DNA of 8,532 bases from NCBI GenBank assembly GCA_900319655.1, contig ONPH01000045.1:1-8532 (forward strand), read 5' to 3'. The notes beneath the pieces are model-generated. The model made no database searches. It was given only the letters and a program-made list of their open reading frames with translations, and was not told the DNA's origin. The DNA is from an uncultured Eubacteriales bacterium. GTDB lineage: Bacteria > Bacillota > Clostridia > Oscillospirales > Acutalibacteraceae. The position numbers were made by a program, and so were the translations under genes. Position 1 is the stretch's first letter, and the number at the start of each line of letters is the position of its first letter. Positions 1-6,614 of this stretch are shown here, in pieces.

Positions 1-1
1 C

Positions 2-730
2 AGTGTGTTCGGCTTTGAGCACGCGCTCGACCCGATGTTCGTAAGGCTCGGCTTTAATGAAAAGCCGATTGAGGTTATGGCGCCCGAGTTTACGATGACG
101 ATTATCTTCACCGCCGTAGGCATAGGCGTGTTCCTGCTGATTGTCGCGATGTGCCTTAACGTCTACACGTCGTTTAGGCAGAAAAACTACGGCAAGGCGC
201 TGTTCAGCACCAGCGGAGTCGCAGGAATTCTCTTTTACGGCTCGATTGTTTTCGGTCTTGTCGCAGAGCTTTTCCTCGGAATTCACGTTATGACCTTACC
301 GTATATCCTCGGACTTATCGTCCTTCCGTTCATACTGATTTTCTTTTCCGAACCGCTCGGAGATTTGGTAAACGGCGAAAAGGATTGGCAGCCCGAGAGC
401 TGGGGCGGATATATCGTGGAAAATCTTTTTGAATCCATCGAGGTTCTTTTGGGCTACGTAACAAACACAATGAGCTTTTTGCGTGTAGGCGCGTTTGTGC
501 TGGTTCACGCAGGTATGATGAACGTTGTGTTCGTCCTTGCCGAATCCGTCGGCAATCCCGGTTCGGTCGGATTTATAGCAATAGTCGTAGTCGGCAATAT
601 CATCGTTACAGTGCTCGAGGCGCTGCTTGTATCAATTCAGGTATTAAGGCTTGAGTATTACGAGATGTTCAGCCGTTTCTATTCGGGCGAGGGCAGACCG
701 TTTGAACCCGTAAAAATAAAATCGGAATAA
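2..730 (+). CDS. atpI: V-type ATP synthase subunit I (a-type stator), C-terminal part, 5' end outside window
   Basis: This is the membrane stator subunit (eukaryotic subunit a, NtpI-like), which forms the ion half-channels facing the c ring. The reading frame is open from the left edge; the GTG at 5 is internal, because the frame continues upstream as Ser-Val-Phe-Gly-Phe-Glu, a familiar internal motif of this family. About 242 residues are present, representing the C-terminal membrane region of a protein usually near 600-650 residues. Hydrophobic segments include TIIFTAVGIGVFLLIVAM, GILFYGSIVFGLVAELFLGI and LGLIVLPFILIFF, plus two final helices. The first of these has SFLRVGAFVLVHAG, whose Arg (codon 482-484) matches the essential half-channel arginine. 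The second has IQVLRLEYYEMFSRFY, with a second conserved Arg at 647-649. The C-terminus FYSGEGRPFEPVKI is typical. It ends 19 bases before subunit K in the same operon. The symbol follows V-type, not F-type, naming. Confidence 0.95.
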   Translation, partial: SVFGFEHALDPMFVRLGFNEKPIEVMAPEFTMTIIFTAVGIGVFLLIVAMCLNVYTSFRQKNYGKALFSTSGVAGILFYGSIVFGLVAELFLGIHVMTLPYILGLIVLPFILIFFSEPLGDLVNGEKDWQPESWGGYIVENLFESIEVLLGYVTNTMSFLRVGAFVLVHAGMMNVVFVLAESVGNPGSVGFIAIVVVGNIIVTVLEALLVSIQVLRLEYYEMFSRFYSGEGRPFEPVKIKSE

Positions 731-749
731 TCTTTGGAGGTTTAATATT

Positions 750-1175
750 ATGACAATTTTTGATTTCTTATTTATGGCTTTACCCGTTGTATTTTTAATC
801 GCTTCGGTTCTTATCGCAGTTAAGGCTGTATCGGCAGGCAAAAGCAGAAAGAGAACCCTGCTTATGCAGCTCGCTTCATTCGCTGCGGTATTCGCGATTT
901 GTATGGTATGTCCTTTCGCTGTAAGCGCTGCTACAGGCGACGCCGCAGTTTCTGACGGCGCTGCAGGTATGAACTATATCGCTGCTGCGGCTGCAACAGG
1001 TCTTTCTTGTATCGGCGGCGGTATCGCTGTTGGTAACGCTGCTCCTGCGGCAATCGGCGCAACAAGCGAGGATCCCAAGGCGTTCGGTAAGGCAATCATC
1101 TTTGTTGCACTCGGTGAAGGCGTTGCGCTTTACGGTATGCTTATTTCTATCCTTATTCTCAACAAGATTGGCTAA
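750..1175 (+). CDS. atpK: V-type ATP synthase subunit K (rotor c-ring proteolipid)
   Basis: This 141-residue proteolipid forms the rotating membrane ring that carries the coupling ion. GGAGG at 736-740 lies 9 bases before the ATG. Residues 74-137 form one classic c-subunit hairpin: a Gly/Ala-rich inner helix (GLSCIGGGIAVG), a polar loop (SEDPKAFGK) and an outer helix with the ion-binding Glu123 in ALGEGVALYG. The first 60 residues add two more hydrophobic stretches (about 5-27 and 38-60). The second follows a KSRKR cluster and ends AVSAA, so it resembles a signal peptide as much as a transmembrane helix; this half has no carboxylate. I see no Gln in the inner helix and no Ser/Thr after Glu123, so the usual Na+ signature is absent and proton coupling is the better guess. 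It sits between subunits I and F in the operon. Confidence 0.93.
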   Translation: MTIFDFLFMALPVVFLIASVLIAVKAVSAGKSRKRTLLMQLASFAAVFAICMVCPFAVSAATGDAAVSDGAAGMNYIAAAAATGLSCIGGGIAVGNAAPAAIGATSEDPKAFGKAIIFVALGEGVALYGMLISILILNKIG

Positions 1176-1184
1176 GTGATATAA

Positions 1185-1493
1185 ATGAAATTCTATTTAA
1201 TCAGTGATAACGTCGATACAAAAATGGGAATGCGCTTTGCAGGAATCCCGGGCGTGGTTGTCCACGAGGAGGACGAGGTAAGAGCTGAGCTTATGAAGGC
1301 GATTGAACGCGAGGATATCGCGGTAATTCTAATGACCGAAAAGCTTGTGTCGCTCTGTCCCGACATCGTATACGATCTAAAGCTCAACCGCAAAAAGCCG
1401 CTGATTGTCGAAATCCCCGACCGTCACGGCAACGGCAGAACCAAGGACAGCATTACCAAGTACGTTCAGGACGCGATCGGCGTCAAGCTGTAA
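1185..1493 (+). CDS. atpF: V-type ATP synthase subunit F (central shaft)
   Basis: This 102-residue cytosolic protein is the small central-rotor subunit that binds subunit D. Its length is normal for the family (about 100). The N-terminus (MKFYLISDNVDTKMGMRFAG) reads as the usual beta strand followed by the GFRLAG-like turn, residues 45-52 (IAVILMTE) form the second core strand of the Rossmann-like fold, and the C-terminus has the family hallmark PDRHG...DSITKYVQDAIGVKL. The ATG is 9 bases after the subunit K stop. There is no strong Shine-Dalgarno sequence (only AAGTGAT nearby), so translation may be coupled to subunit K. In Enterococcus hirae the equivalent gene is called ntpG and follows ntpC; here it comes before subunit E. 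This is V-type F and is not the F-type b subunit that shares the symbol atpF. Confidence 0.92.
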   Translation: MKFYLISDNVDTKMGMRFAGIPGVVVHEEDEVRAELMKAIEREDIAVILMTEKLVSLCPDIVYDLKLNRKKPLIVEIPDRHGNGRTKDSITKYVQDAIGVKL

Positions 1494-1523
1494 GCGTTAT
1501 TACGAAAGCTGAGAGGTAAACTT

Positions 1524-2114
1524 ATGCCAAAAAATAAAACCGATAACTTTTTAAAGGCGATAAAAAAGTACGCAGGCGCTCAGAAAAAGGCGATGGAGGG
1601 CGAGGTAAAACAGCTCAAATCCGAACGCCTTAAGGAAGCCGAGGAAAAGGCGAAGCGCGACAGCGAAGCGCTCAAAAAGCAAAAGCTCAACGAGGTTCAC
1701 AACAGCCAGACCGCAAAGCTCGCCACCAAAACCCAGGAGGGGCAAAAGCAGCTTTACATCGCAAGGGCGCAGATGACCGAGGAGGTCTTTAAGCTCGCTT
1801 CCGACAAGCTCAAAGCCTACGCTCAGACCGCTGAGTACCGCGCAAAGCTGGGCGACAGCGCAAAGGCAGTCGCGGAGCTTTTCGGCGGAAAAGACTGTAT
1901 TATATATGTAAACGAGCGCGATATCGCTGAGGCGGAGCAGTTCAAAAGTCTGTTCAGCGCAGGCTCGGAAGTTAAAGCTGACAAGACAATCCAAATCGGA
2001 GGCGTCAAAGCCTACTGCGAGAGCATGGGCATTATTGCCGACGAAACACTCGACAGCAAGCTTGACTTACAGCGCGAGTGGTTTGTCGAAAACGCGGAGC
2101 TCTCCGTACTCTAA
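1524..2114 (+). CDS. atpE: V-type ATP synthase subunit E (peripheral stalk)
   Basis: Subunit E pairs with the G/H-type subunit to form the peripheral stalk, which holds the A3B3 head against rotation. The product has 196 residues, normal for the family. Residues 1-90 are extremely rich in Lys, Glu, Ala and Gln with heptad character (for example LKSERLKEAEEKAKR), predicting the long stalk helix. Residues 95-196 form the globular head-binding domain, with the typical segment IQIGGVKAYCESMGIIADET followed by LDSKLDLQ. GAGAGG at 1511-1516 lies 7 bases before the ATG and supports this start. The gene is 30 bases after subunit F and 23 bases before the chosen start of subunit A. No G/H partner gene is seen in the window, so it should be upstream or elsewhere. 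Confidence 0.92.
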   Translation: MPKNKTDNFLKAIKKYAGAQKKAMEGEVKQLKSERLKEAEEKAKRDSEALKKQKLNEVHNSQTAKLATKTQEGQKQLYIARAQMTEEVFKLASDKLKAYAQTAEYRAKLGDSAKAVAELFGGKDCIIYVNERDIAEAEQFKSLFSAGSEVKADKTIQIGGVKAYCESMGIIADETLDSKLDLQREWFVENAELSVL

Positions 2115-2121
2115 AGCATTT

Positions 2122-2128
2122 GAAAGAG
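2122..2128 (+). promoter_or_regulatory. Ribosome binding site that decides the start of subunit A
   Basis: GAAAGAG lies 3 bases before an ATG at 2132 and 9 bases before a second in-frame ATG at 2138. The second spacing is the workable one, and the protein then begins [14 protein letters not shown], close to usual family N-termini. The choice changes only two residues. Confidence 0.55.
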
Positions 2129-2137
2129 TGAATGATT

Positions 2138-3892
2138 ATGAACGATAATGTTATTTACGGAATCAACGGCCCTGTTGTAACTGTAAAAAACACCGACAGC
2201 TTCGAGATGATGGAGATGGTGCACGTCGGTGAACAAAACCTCGTAGGCGAGATTATCGGTATCACCGACAAGCTCACCACAATTCAGGTGTACGAGGAAA
2301 CAACAGGTCTTAAGCCCGGCGACCCGGTTACGGGTACAGGCGCGCCGATGAACGTGCTTCTCGGCCCGGGCATCCTTGACAATATTTTTGACGGTATCGA
2401 GCGTCCGCTTAAGGCGATTGAGGAGCAGTCAGGCGCGTTTATCAGCAGAGGCGCGTCGGTATCCTCGCTCGATCCCGACAAGCTCTGGGCAGTTACCATG
2501 AAGGTTAAGCCCGGCGACAGGCTCGAGGGCGGACAGATTTATGCAACCCTGCCCGAAACGCCTATTATCGAGCACCGTCTTATGCTTCACCCCGATTTGT
2601 CGGGTGTTGTAAAAGAGGTTAAGCCCGACGGCGAATACAAGCTTTTCGATGTTGTTGCCGTTATCGAGGACGACCTCGGAGAAAGGCACGAGCTCACGCT
2701 CTGCCAGCAGTGGCCTATCAGAACCGCCAGACCTGTTAAAGAAAGGCTAACCCCGACAATTCCGCTGATTACCGGTCAGCGTGTAATGGATACGCTGTTC
2801 CCGATTGCAAAGGGCGGCACAGCGGCGATCCCGGGCGGCTTCGGTACAGGAAAAACAATGAACCAGCACCAGCTTGCAAAGTGGTGCGACGCCGACATTA
2901 TCATCTACGTAGGCTGCGGAGCGCGCGGCAACGAGATGAGCCAGGTTCTCGACGAGTTCTCAGAACTGATAGACCCTAAGTCCAACAGACCTATGACCGA
3001 CCGAACAACCCTTATCGCAAACACCTCGAATATGCCTGTTGCGGCGCGTGAAGCCTCAATCTACACAGGCATCACCCTCGCGGAGTACTACCGCGATATG
3101 GGCTATCACGTTGCGATGATGGCGGACTCCACCTCGCGTTGGGCAGAGGCTCTGCGTGAAATCTCGGGACGACTTGAGGAAATGCCTGCCGAGGAAGGTT
3201 TCCCGGCGTATCTGCCCTCACGTCTCGCGGAGTTCTATGAGCGCGGCGGCAGAGCCGACGTACTCAGCGGCGGAGAGGGAAGCGTTACGCTAATCGGCGC
3301 GGTATCTCCCCAGGGCTCGGACTTCTCGGAGCCCGTAACCCAGAACACCAAGCGCTTTACGCGCGTATTCTGGGCGCTCGACAAGGCGCTTGCCTACGCC
3401 CGTCACTATCCTGCAATCAACTGGATAGACAGCTACAGCGAATATTTTAACGACCTCGACCCGTGGTTTAAGGAAAACCTCGGTGAGGATTTTGTACAGT
3501 ACCGCAACCGCGTAAGCGCGCTGCTTCAGGAGGAAGCCTCGCTTATGGAGATTGTAAAGCTCATCGGTTCGGACGTTCTGCCCGACGACCAAAAGCTCGT
3601 AATCGAGACGGCAAGGGCAATCCGCGTAGGCTTTTTGCAGCAAAACGCCTTCCACGCCGAGGACACCTATGTTCCGCTCGAAAAGCAGAAAAAGATGATG
3701 CAGGTCATCCTGCACCTTCACGAAAAGGCAAAAGAGGTTGTCGCGCGTGAAATCCCAATCTCAAAAATCATTCAGCTTGGTCTGTTCGATAAGCTCACCA
3801 AGATGAAGTATGATATTCCCAACAGCCGCCTTGATATGTTCGACGATTATCTTAAGGAAATCGACGACAAGCTTGGCGAATTACTGAACTAA
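2138..3892 (+). CDS. atpA: V-type ATP synthase subunit A (catalytic head), with catalytic Glu replaced by Ala
   Basis: Subunit A is the nucleotide-hydrolysing or -synthesising subunit of the A3B3 head. The product has 584 residues, normal for the family. In order it has an N-terminal beta barrel (about 1-70), the A-specific insertion (about 110-190), the nucleotide-binding core (about 200-430) and a C-terminal helical domain. The Walker A motif is GGFGTGKTM with Lys239 and Thr240. The Walker B region is [20 protein letters not shown] with Asp330. [17 protein letters not shown] and SEPVTQNT are also present. The oddity is at 2921-2923: the codon is GCG (Ala262) in [13 protein letters not shown], where the known family has GERGNEM. 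That Glu is E261 in Enterococcus hirae and corresponds to the F1 beta-subunit catalytic Glu. Everything else looks intact, so the gene is not obviously decayed. An upstream in-frame ATG at 2132 is an alternative start. Subunit B follows after 12 bases. Confidence 0.96.
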   Translation: MNDNVIYGINGPVVTVKNTDSFEMMEMVHVGEQNLVGEIIGITDKLTTIQVYEETTGLKPGDPVTGTGAPMNVLLGPGILDNIFDGIERPLKAIEEQSGAFISRGASVSSLDPDKLWAVTMKVKPGDRLEGGQIYATLPETPIIEHRLMLHPDLSGVVKEVKPDGEYKLFDVVAVIEDDLGERHELTLCQQWPIRTARPVKERLTPTIPLITGQRVMDTLFPIAKGGTAAIPGGFGTGKTMNQHQLAKWCDADIIIYVGCGARGNEMSQVLDEFSELIDPKSNRPMTDRTTLIANTSNMPVAAREASIYTGITLAEYYRDMGYHVAMMADSTSRWAEALREISGRLEEMPAEEGFPAYLPSRLAEFYERGGRADVLSGGEGSVTLIGAVSPQGSDFSEPVTQNTKRFTRVFWALDKALAYARHYPAINWIDSYSEYFNDLDPWFKENLGEDFVQYRNRVSALLQEEASLMEIVKLIGSDVLPDDQKLVIETARAIRVGFLQQNAFHAEDTYVPLEKQKKMMQVILHLHEKAKEVVAREIPISKIIQLGLFDKLTKMKYDIPNSRLDMFDDYLKEIDDKLGELLN

Positions 3893-3897
3893 GGAGG
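3891..3897 (+). promoter_or_regulatory. Strong ribosome binding site supporting the TTG start of subunit B
   Basis: AAGGAGG overlaps the stop codon of subunit A (TAA at 3890-3892) and ends 7 bases before a TTG at 3905. No in-frame ATG lies nearby, and the translation from the TTG gives a normal family N-terminus. The overlap with the stop suggests translational coupling of A and B, which are needed in equal amounts. Confidence 0.85.
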
Positions 3898-3904
3898 AAA
3901 CGCT

Positions 3905-5278
3905 TTGATTATAGATTATGTAGGCGTAAAAGAAATCAACGGCTCGCTGATTGTTTTGGACGGCGTAAAGGGCGTTTCCAACGAAGAAATTGTCGATATC
4001 AAGCTCGAAAACGGCACAGTCCGCCAGGGACGTGTGGTGCAGATTGAGGGCGAAAAAATCGTAGTTCAGGTTTTTGAGGGCACAAGAAGAATAAGCCTTA
4101 AAAACACAAGAACCCGCCTTACCGGCCACCCGATGGAAATGCCGCTTTCTCCCGAGCTGCTCGGCAGAGTGCTCGACGGAGCAGGCAGACCTATCGACGG
4201 CCTCGGCGATATTTTCCCGGTAAAAAAGGCGAACATCAACGGCACGCCGATTAACCCGGTATCGCGCGTGTACCCGAAAAACTACATCAACACAGGAATT
4301 TCCACAATTGACACGCTTATGACGCTTATCCGCGGTCAAAAGCTCCCGATTTTCTCAGGCTCAGGTATGACGCATAACGACTTGGCGGTGCAGATTGTAC
4401 GCCAGGCGAAAATCAGCGGAGCCGACAGCAACAACTTCGGCGTAGTATTTGCAGCAATGGGCGTTCAAAAGGATGTCGCGGAGTATTTCCGCCGCAGCTT
4501 TGAGGAAAGCGGCGTATTGTCAAGAGTTGTAATGCTCCTTAACCTCAGTAACGACCCGATTATCGAGCGTACGCTGACGCCGCGCTGCGCCCTGACAATC
4601 GCTGAATACCTCGCGTTTGAGCTCGATATGCACATTCTCGTAATTATGACGGATATGACATCCTACGCCGAGGCTCTGCGTGAGTTCTCGTCCTCAAAGG
4701 GCGAAATCCCCGGCAGAAAGGGCTATCCCGGCTATCTTTATTCCGACCTCGCTTCACTCTACGAGAGAGCAGGTATGATTAAGGGCAGACCGGGCTCGGT
4801 AACTCAAATCCCGATTTTGACAATGCCGAACGACGACATCACCCACCCGATTCCCGACCTTACAGGTTACATCACCGAGGGACAGATTGTTCTCGACAGA
4901 ACGCTCCAAGGTCAGGGACTTTATCCGCCCGTAAGCGTACTTCCGTCGCTGTCGCGACTGATGAAGGACGGCATAGGCGAGGGCTATACCCGTGCTGACC
5001 ATCAGGCGCTTGCAAATCAGCTCTTTGCCTCATACGCAAAGGTAATCGATGCCAGAGCGCTTGCCTCGGTTATTGGCGAGGAGGAGCTTTCTCCGATTGA
5101 TAAAAAGTACATCGAGTTCGGCAAGCTGTTCGAGGCAAAGTTCGTAAACCAGGGCTTTACCGAGAACCGCAGCATTGAGCAGAGCCTTGACCTCGGCTGG
5201 GAACTCCTTTCAACCCTGCCCAGAGCAGAGCTTGACCGTGTAGACGACGCGGTGCTTGACGTATATTATAAAGGTTAA
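3905..5278 (+). CDS. atpB: V-type ATP synthase subunit B (regulatory head subunit)
   Basis: Subunit B alternates with A in the head and completes each catalytic site. The product has 457 residues, as expected. The N-terminal barrel contains [18 protein letters not shown]. The P-loop position is degenerate ([13 protein letters not shown], with no GKT), which is normal for non-catalytic B subunits. The core carries [46 protein letters not shown] and [15 protein letters not shown], followed by [15 protein letters not shown]. The arginine finger is present as Arg351 (codon 4955-4957) in [12 protein letters not shown], matching R350 of Enterococcus hirae. The C-terminus [20 protein letters not shown] is typical. 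Translation starts at a TTG with a strong AAGGAGG 7 bases upstream. Despite the symbol, this is not F-type subunit a. Confidence 0.96.
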   Translation: MIIDYVGVKEINGSLIVLDGVKGVSNEEIVDIKLENGTVRQGRVVQIEGEKIVVQVFEGTRRISLKNTRTRLTGHPMEMPLSPELLGRVLDGAGRPIDGLGDIFPVKKANINGTPINPVSRVYPKNYINTGISTIDTLMTLIRGQKLPIFSGSGMTHNDLAVQIVRQAKISGADSNNFGVVFAAMGVQKDVAEYFRRSFEESGVLSRVVMLLNLSNDPIIERTLTPRCALTIAEYLAFELDMHILVIMTDMTSYAEALREFSSSKGEIPGRKGYPGYLYSDLASLYERAGMIKGRPGSVTQIPILTMPNDDITHPIPDLTGYITEGQIVLDRTLQGQGLYPPVSVLPSLSRLMKDGIGEGYTRADHQALANQLFASYAKVIDARALASVIGEEELSPIDKKYIEFGKLFEAKFVNQGFTENRSIEQSLDLGWELLSTLPRAELDRVDDAVLDVYYKG

Positions 5279-5289
5279 GGGGTGTAATC

Positions 5290-5928
5290 ATGGCTGTACA
5301 GGCAGTGCCCACCAAGGGCAACCTGATGAATTCAAAAAAGTCGCTTGCTCTCGCCAAAAACGGCTATGAGCTGCTCGACCGCAAGCGCAATATTTTAATT
5401 CGCGAGATGATGACGCTTATCGACCACGCAAACAAGCTCCAGTCCGAGATTGACGGCGCGTATGAGGAAGCGTATATCGCGCTCCAGACCGCCAATATCA
5501 CCAACGGCTTTTGCGAGGATATCTCAAACGCCGTGCCTGTTGAGGACGGACTTCACCTTGACTCCCGAAGCGTAATGGGAGTAGAGATTCCGATTCTCAC
5601 AATGGACGAAAACGAGGTTCACAACTTCCTGCACTACGGCGCAAGGAGCACAAACTCCGCGGTAGACAAGGCGTTTATACTATTTAATAAGGTAAAAACC
5701 CTCACCGTCGAGCTTGCGGAGATAGAAAACAGCGTTTACCGCCTTGCCGTGTCAATCAAAAAAACGCAAAAGCGTGCCAACGCGTTAAAGAACATAATGA
5801 TTCCGCGTTTTGAGGAAACCGTAAAGTTTATCTCCGACGCCCTCGACGAAAAGGATAGGGAAGAGTTCAGCCGCCTGAAGGTCATCAAGCGCAAAAAGCT
5901 CAGAGACAGCGCAGAAAGCGCAGAATAA
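5290..5928 (+). CDS. atpD: V-type ATP synthase subunit D (central rotor shaft)
   Basis: Subunit D is the long antiparallel coiled-coil shaft that turns inside A3B3 and is attached to the c ring through subunits F and C. The product has 212 residues, normal for the family. The N-terminus has the conserved PTKGNLMNSKKSLALAKNGY followed by ELLDRKRNILIREM, which opens the first long helix (to about residue 70). A short beta-containing middle segment includes VMGVEIPIL, and the second long helix covers about 120-205 with TQKRANALKNIMIPRFEET. The C-terminus is strongly basic, then acidic. AAGGGG at 5277-5282 overlaps the subunit B stop and lies 7 bases before the ATG. It is the last gene of the operon and is followed by terminator-like hairpins. 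The symbol here means V-type D, not F-type beta. Confidence 0.94.
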   Translation: MAVQAVPTKGNLMNSKKSLALAKNGYELLDRKRNILIREMMTLIDHANKLQSEIDGAYEEAYIALQTANITNGFCEDISNAVPVEDGLHLDSRSVMGVEIPILTMDENEVHNFLHYGARSTNSAVDKAFILFNKVKTLTVELAEIENSVYRLAVSIKKTQKRANALKNIMIPRFEETVKFISDALDEKDREEFSRLKVIKRKKLRDSAESAE

Positions 5929-5943
5929 TTATTAACAATCAAT

Positions 5944-5977
5944 ACCTCTCCCGGTATGTTTCGGGAGAGGTGATTTT
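5944..5977 (+). terminator. Hairpin just after the V-ATPase operon, probable terminator
   Basis: A perfect 10-base-pair stem (ACCTCTCCCG at 5944-5953 with CGGGAGAGGT at 5962-5971) closes an 8-base loop and is followed by GATTTT. It begins 16 bases after the subunit D stop. The T run is short, so termination may be incomplete. Confidence 0.75.
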
Positions 5978-5999
5978 ATATTTAAAAGTTTGCTTTCTA

Positions 6000-6041
6000 T
6001 TTAAAGGCTCCCCCATGACAAGTAATGGGGGAGCCTTTAAA
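6000..6041. repeat. 42-base palindromic repeat, TTTAAAGGCTCCCCC family, copy 1
   Basis: The arms TTTAAAGGCTCCCCCAT (6000-6016) and ATGGGGGAGCCTTTAAA (6025-6041) are a perfect 17-base inverted repeat around the loop GACAAGTA. A related, less perfect copy is at 6620-6655. There is no coding potential worth keeping. The form is that of a small dispersed palindromic element (REP- or MITE-like), a type I recall as frequent in clostridial intergenic DNA. It could also act as a bidirectional hairpin terminator, although no T tract follows. Confidence 0.8.
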
Positions 6042-6087
6042 CCTCTGCGAAATGCACACCCTGCAAATATCAAATATCAATTATTTA

Positions 6088-6121
6088 ACTCTCCTCTCAG
6101 AACAGAGGAGGGTATTTTTTT
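6088..6121 (+). terminator. Rho-independent terminator
   Basis: The stem ACTCTCCTCT (6088-6097) pairs with AGAGGAGGGT (6104-6113), 10 pairs including one T-G wobble, around a 6-base loop. It is followed by ATTTTTTT (6114-6121), the best T tract in the region. It lies about 160 bases after the subunit D stop and probably ends any transcription that passes the first hairpin. Confidence 0.85.
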
Positions 6122-6276
6122 GCCAATTTTAATTAGCGTATTGTCGAAATGCACATAATTAAATGTTTAAATTTATGTATATTAACGAAATGATTTTATA
6201 TACCAGCGCATATAATTCTAATAAAGAACCATAATAGATATTCTAAACAAATAATATAAAATCTACAAAAACAGTA
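6122..6276. other. AT-rich spacer without a recognisable gene
   Basis: This stretch is visibly much more AT-rich than the operon. The only open frame I noticed is a 23-codon ATG frame (MFKFMYINEM...) without a ribosome binding site. I see no RNA gene. It leads into the promoter at 6277. Confidence 0.6.
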
Positions 6277-6305
6277 TTGAAAATTTACAATTTTAATGTT
6301 ATAAT
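6277..6305 (+). promoter_or_regulatory. Near-consensus sigma-A promoter with extended -10
   Basis: The -35 TTGAAA (6277-6282) is followed by exactly 17 bases and then a perfect -10 TATAAT (6300-6305), preceded by TGT, which makes an extended -10. The predicted start is near 6311-6313. The next gene on this strand begins at 6699, so the leader would be about 390 bases long and would contain the repeats at 6370-6655. Alternatively, it makes a short untranslated RNA. Confidence 0.7.
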
Positions 6306-6369
6306 TAATCTAACTAAATGTGGGTTGCTATACCCTTTTTCAGCCGGAATAATTGGCAAATGTTGTGCC

Positions 6370-6422
6370 TGTAGGGGCGGACCCGCGTGTCCGCCCGCGG
6401 GCGGGCAATGCCCGCCCCTACA
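6370..6422. repeat. 53-base GC-rich palindromic element with TGTAGGGGCGG ends
   Basis: The termini TGTAGGGGCGG (6370-6380) and CCGCCCCTACA (6412-6422) are perfect 11-base inverted repeats. Inside are two hairpins, GGCGGAC/GTCCGCC and GGGCGGGC/GCCCGCCC, so the element can fold as one long stem or as two adjacent ones. It is strongly GC-rich between AT-rich flanks. I recall TGTAGGGGCG...CGCCCCTACA elements as repeated intergenic units in many clostridial genomes; that is memory, not a search result. Confidence 0.85.
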
Positions 6423-6494
6423 AAAATAACAGCTTGTTTTCCACTGAAGGTCAGGCAGTAAAAGCTGAACGTCCGAAATCTCAGATCGTAAAGG

Positions 6495-6552
6495 GTCGTT
6501 AGTCGTGAGCCGTTAGAAGCGGAACACCAACTGACGGCTGACGACTGACGAC
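6495..6552 (+). repeat. 22-base imperfect inverted repeat (stem-loop)
   Basis: The left arm 6495-6516 (begins GTCGTTAGTCGTG) and right arm 6531-6552 (begins CTGACGGCTGACG) surround a 14-base loop. Of 22 positions, 19 are Watson-Crick, two are T-G (6500 with 6547, 6514 with 6533) and one is G-G (6507 with 6540). The wobbles pair only in RNA copied with plus-strand sequence. It is probably another dispersed repeat; its function is unknown. Confidence 0.75.
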
Positions 6553-6558
6553 TGACGG
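6531..6558 (+). repeat. Four tandem CTGACGR heptamers
   Basis: CTGACGG, CTGACGA, CTGACGA and CTGACGG follow one another without gaps. The first three and the C of the fourth form the right arm of the 6495-6552 stem-loop. Similar but diverged heptamers on the opposite strand make up the left arm. Confidence 0.85.
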
Positions 6559-6614
6559 CACATCGGCAAAGGGAATATCACCGCATTTATAATCCAAACA
6601 AATAATTAGCGATT

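Noticed and set aside
1551..1994. A 147-codon minus-strand open frame inside subunit E
   Set aside because: It is the antisense shadow of a clear coding gene with strong codon bias; its Leu/Cys/Phe-rich product is what reverse translation of a Lys/Glu-rich coiled coil gives.
2132..2137. Earlier ATG as the start of subunit A
   Set aside because: The ribosome binding site would be only 3 bases away; the ATG at 2138 has a workable 9-base spacing and a more typical N-terminus. The difference is two residues.
5970..6158. A 62-codon open frame on the plus strand after the operon
   Set aside because: It spans the palindromic repeat at 6000-6041 and the terminator at 6088-6121, has no proper ribosome binding site, and its product resembles no protein family.
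6155..6235. Small ATG frame of 23 codons in the AT-rich spacer
   Set aside because: There is no ribosome binding site, no family resemblance, and the length is expected by chance in AT-rich DNA.
6322..6340. GGGT/ACCC hairpin followed by five T just after the promoter
   Set aside because: A 4-base-pair stem is too weak to call a terminator or attenuator, although it would matter if a short RNA were found here.
6430..6467. CAGCTT...AAGCTG inverted repeat in the stretch after the GC-rich element
   Set aside because: Six-base arms 26 bases apart are likely by chance; nothing else in this stretch supports a feature.
6531..6558. Tandem heptamers as the beginning of a CRISPR array
   Set aside because: The units are 7 bases with no spacers between them, and no cas gene is present.
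6588..6593. TATAAT as a second promoter for the surface-protein gene
   Set aside because: The bases 17-18 upstream (GGCAAA or CGGCAA) are a poor -35, and there is no extended -10. Not excluded, but not supported.
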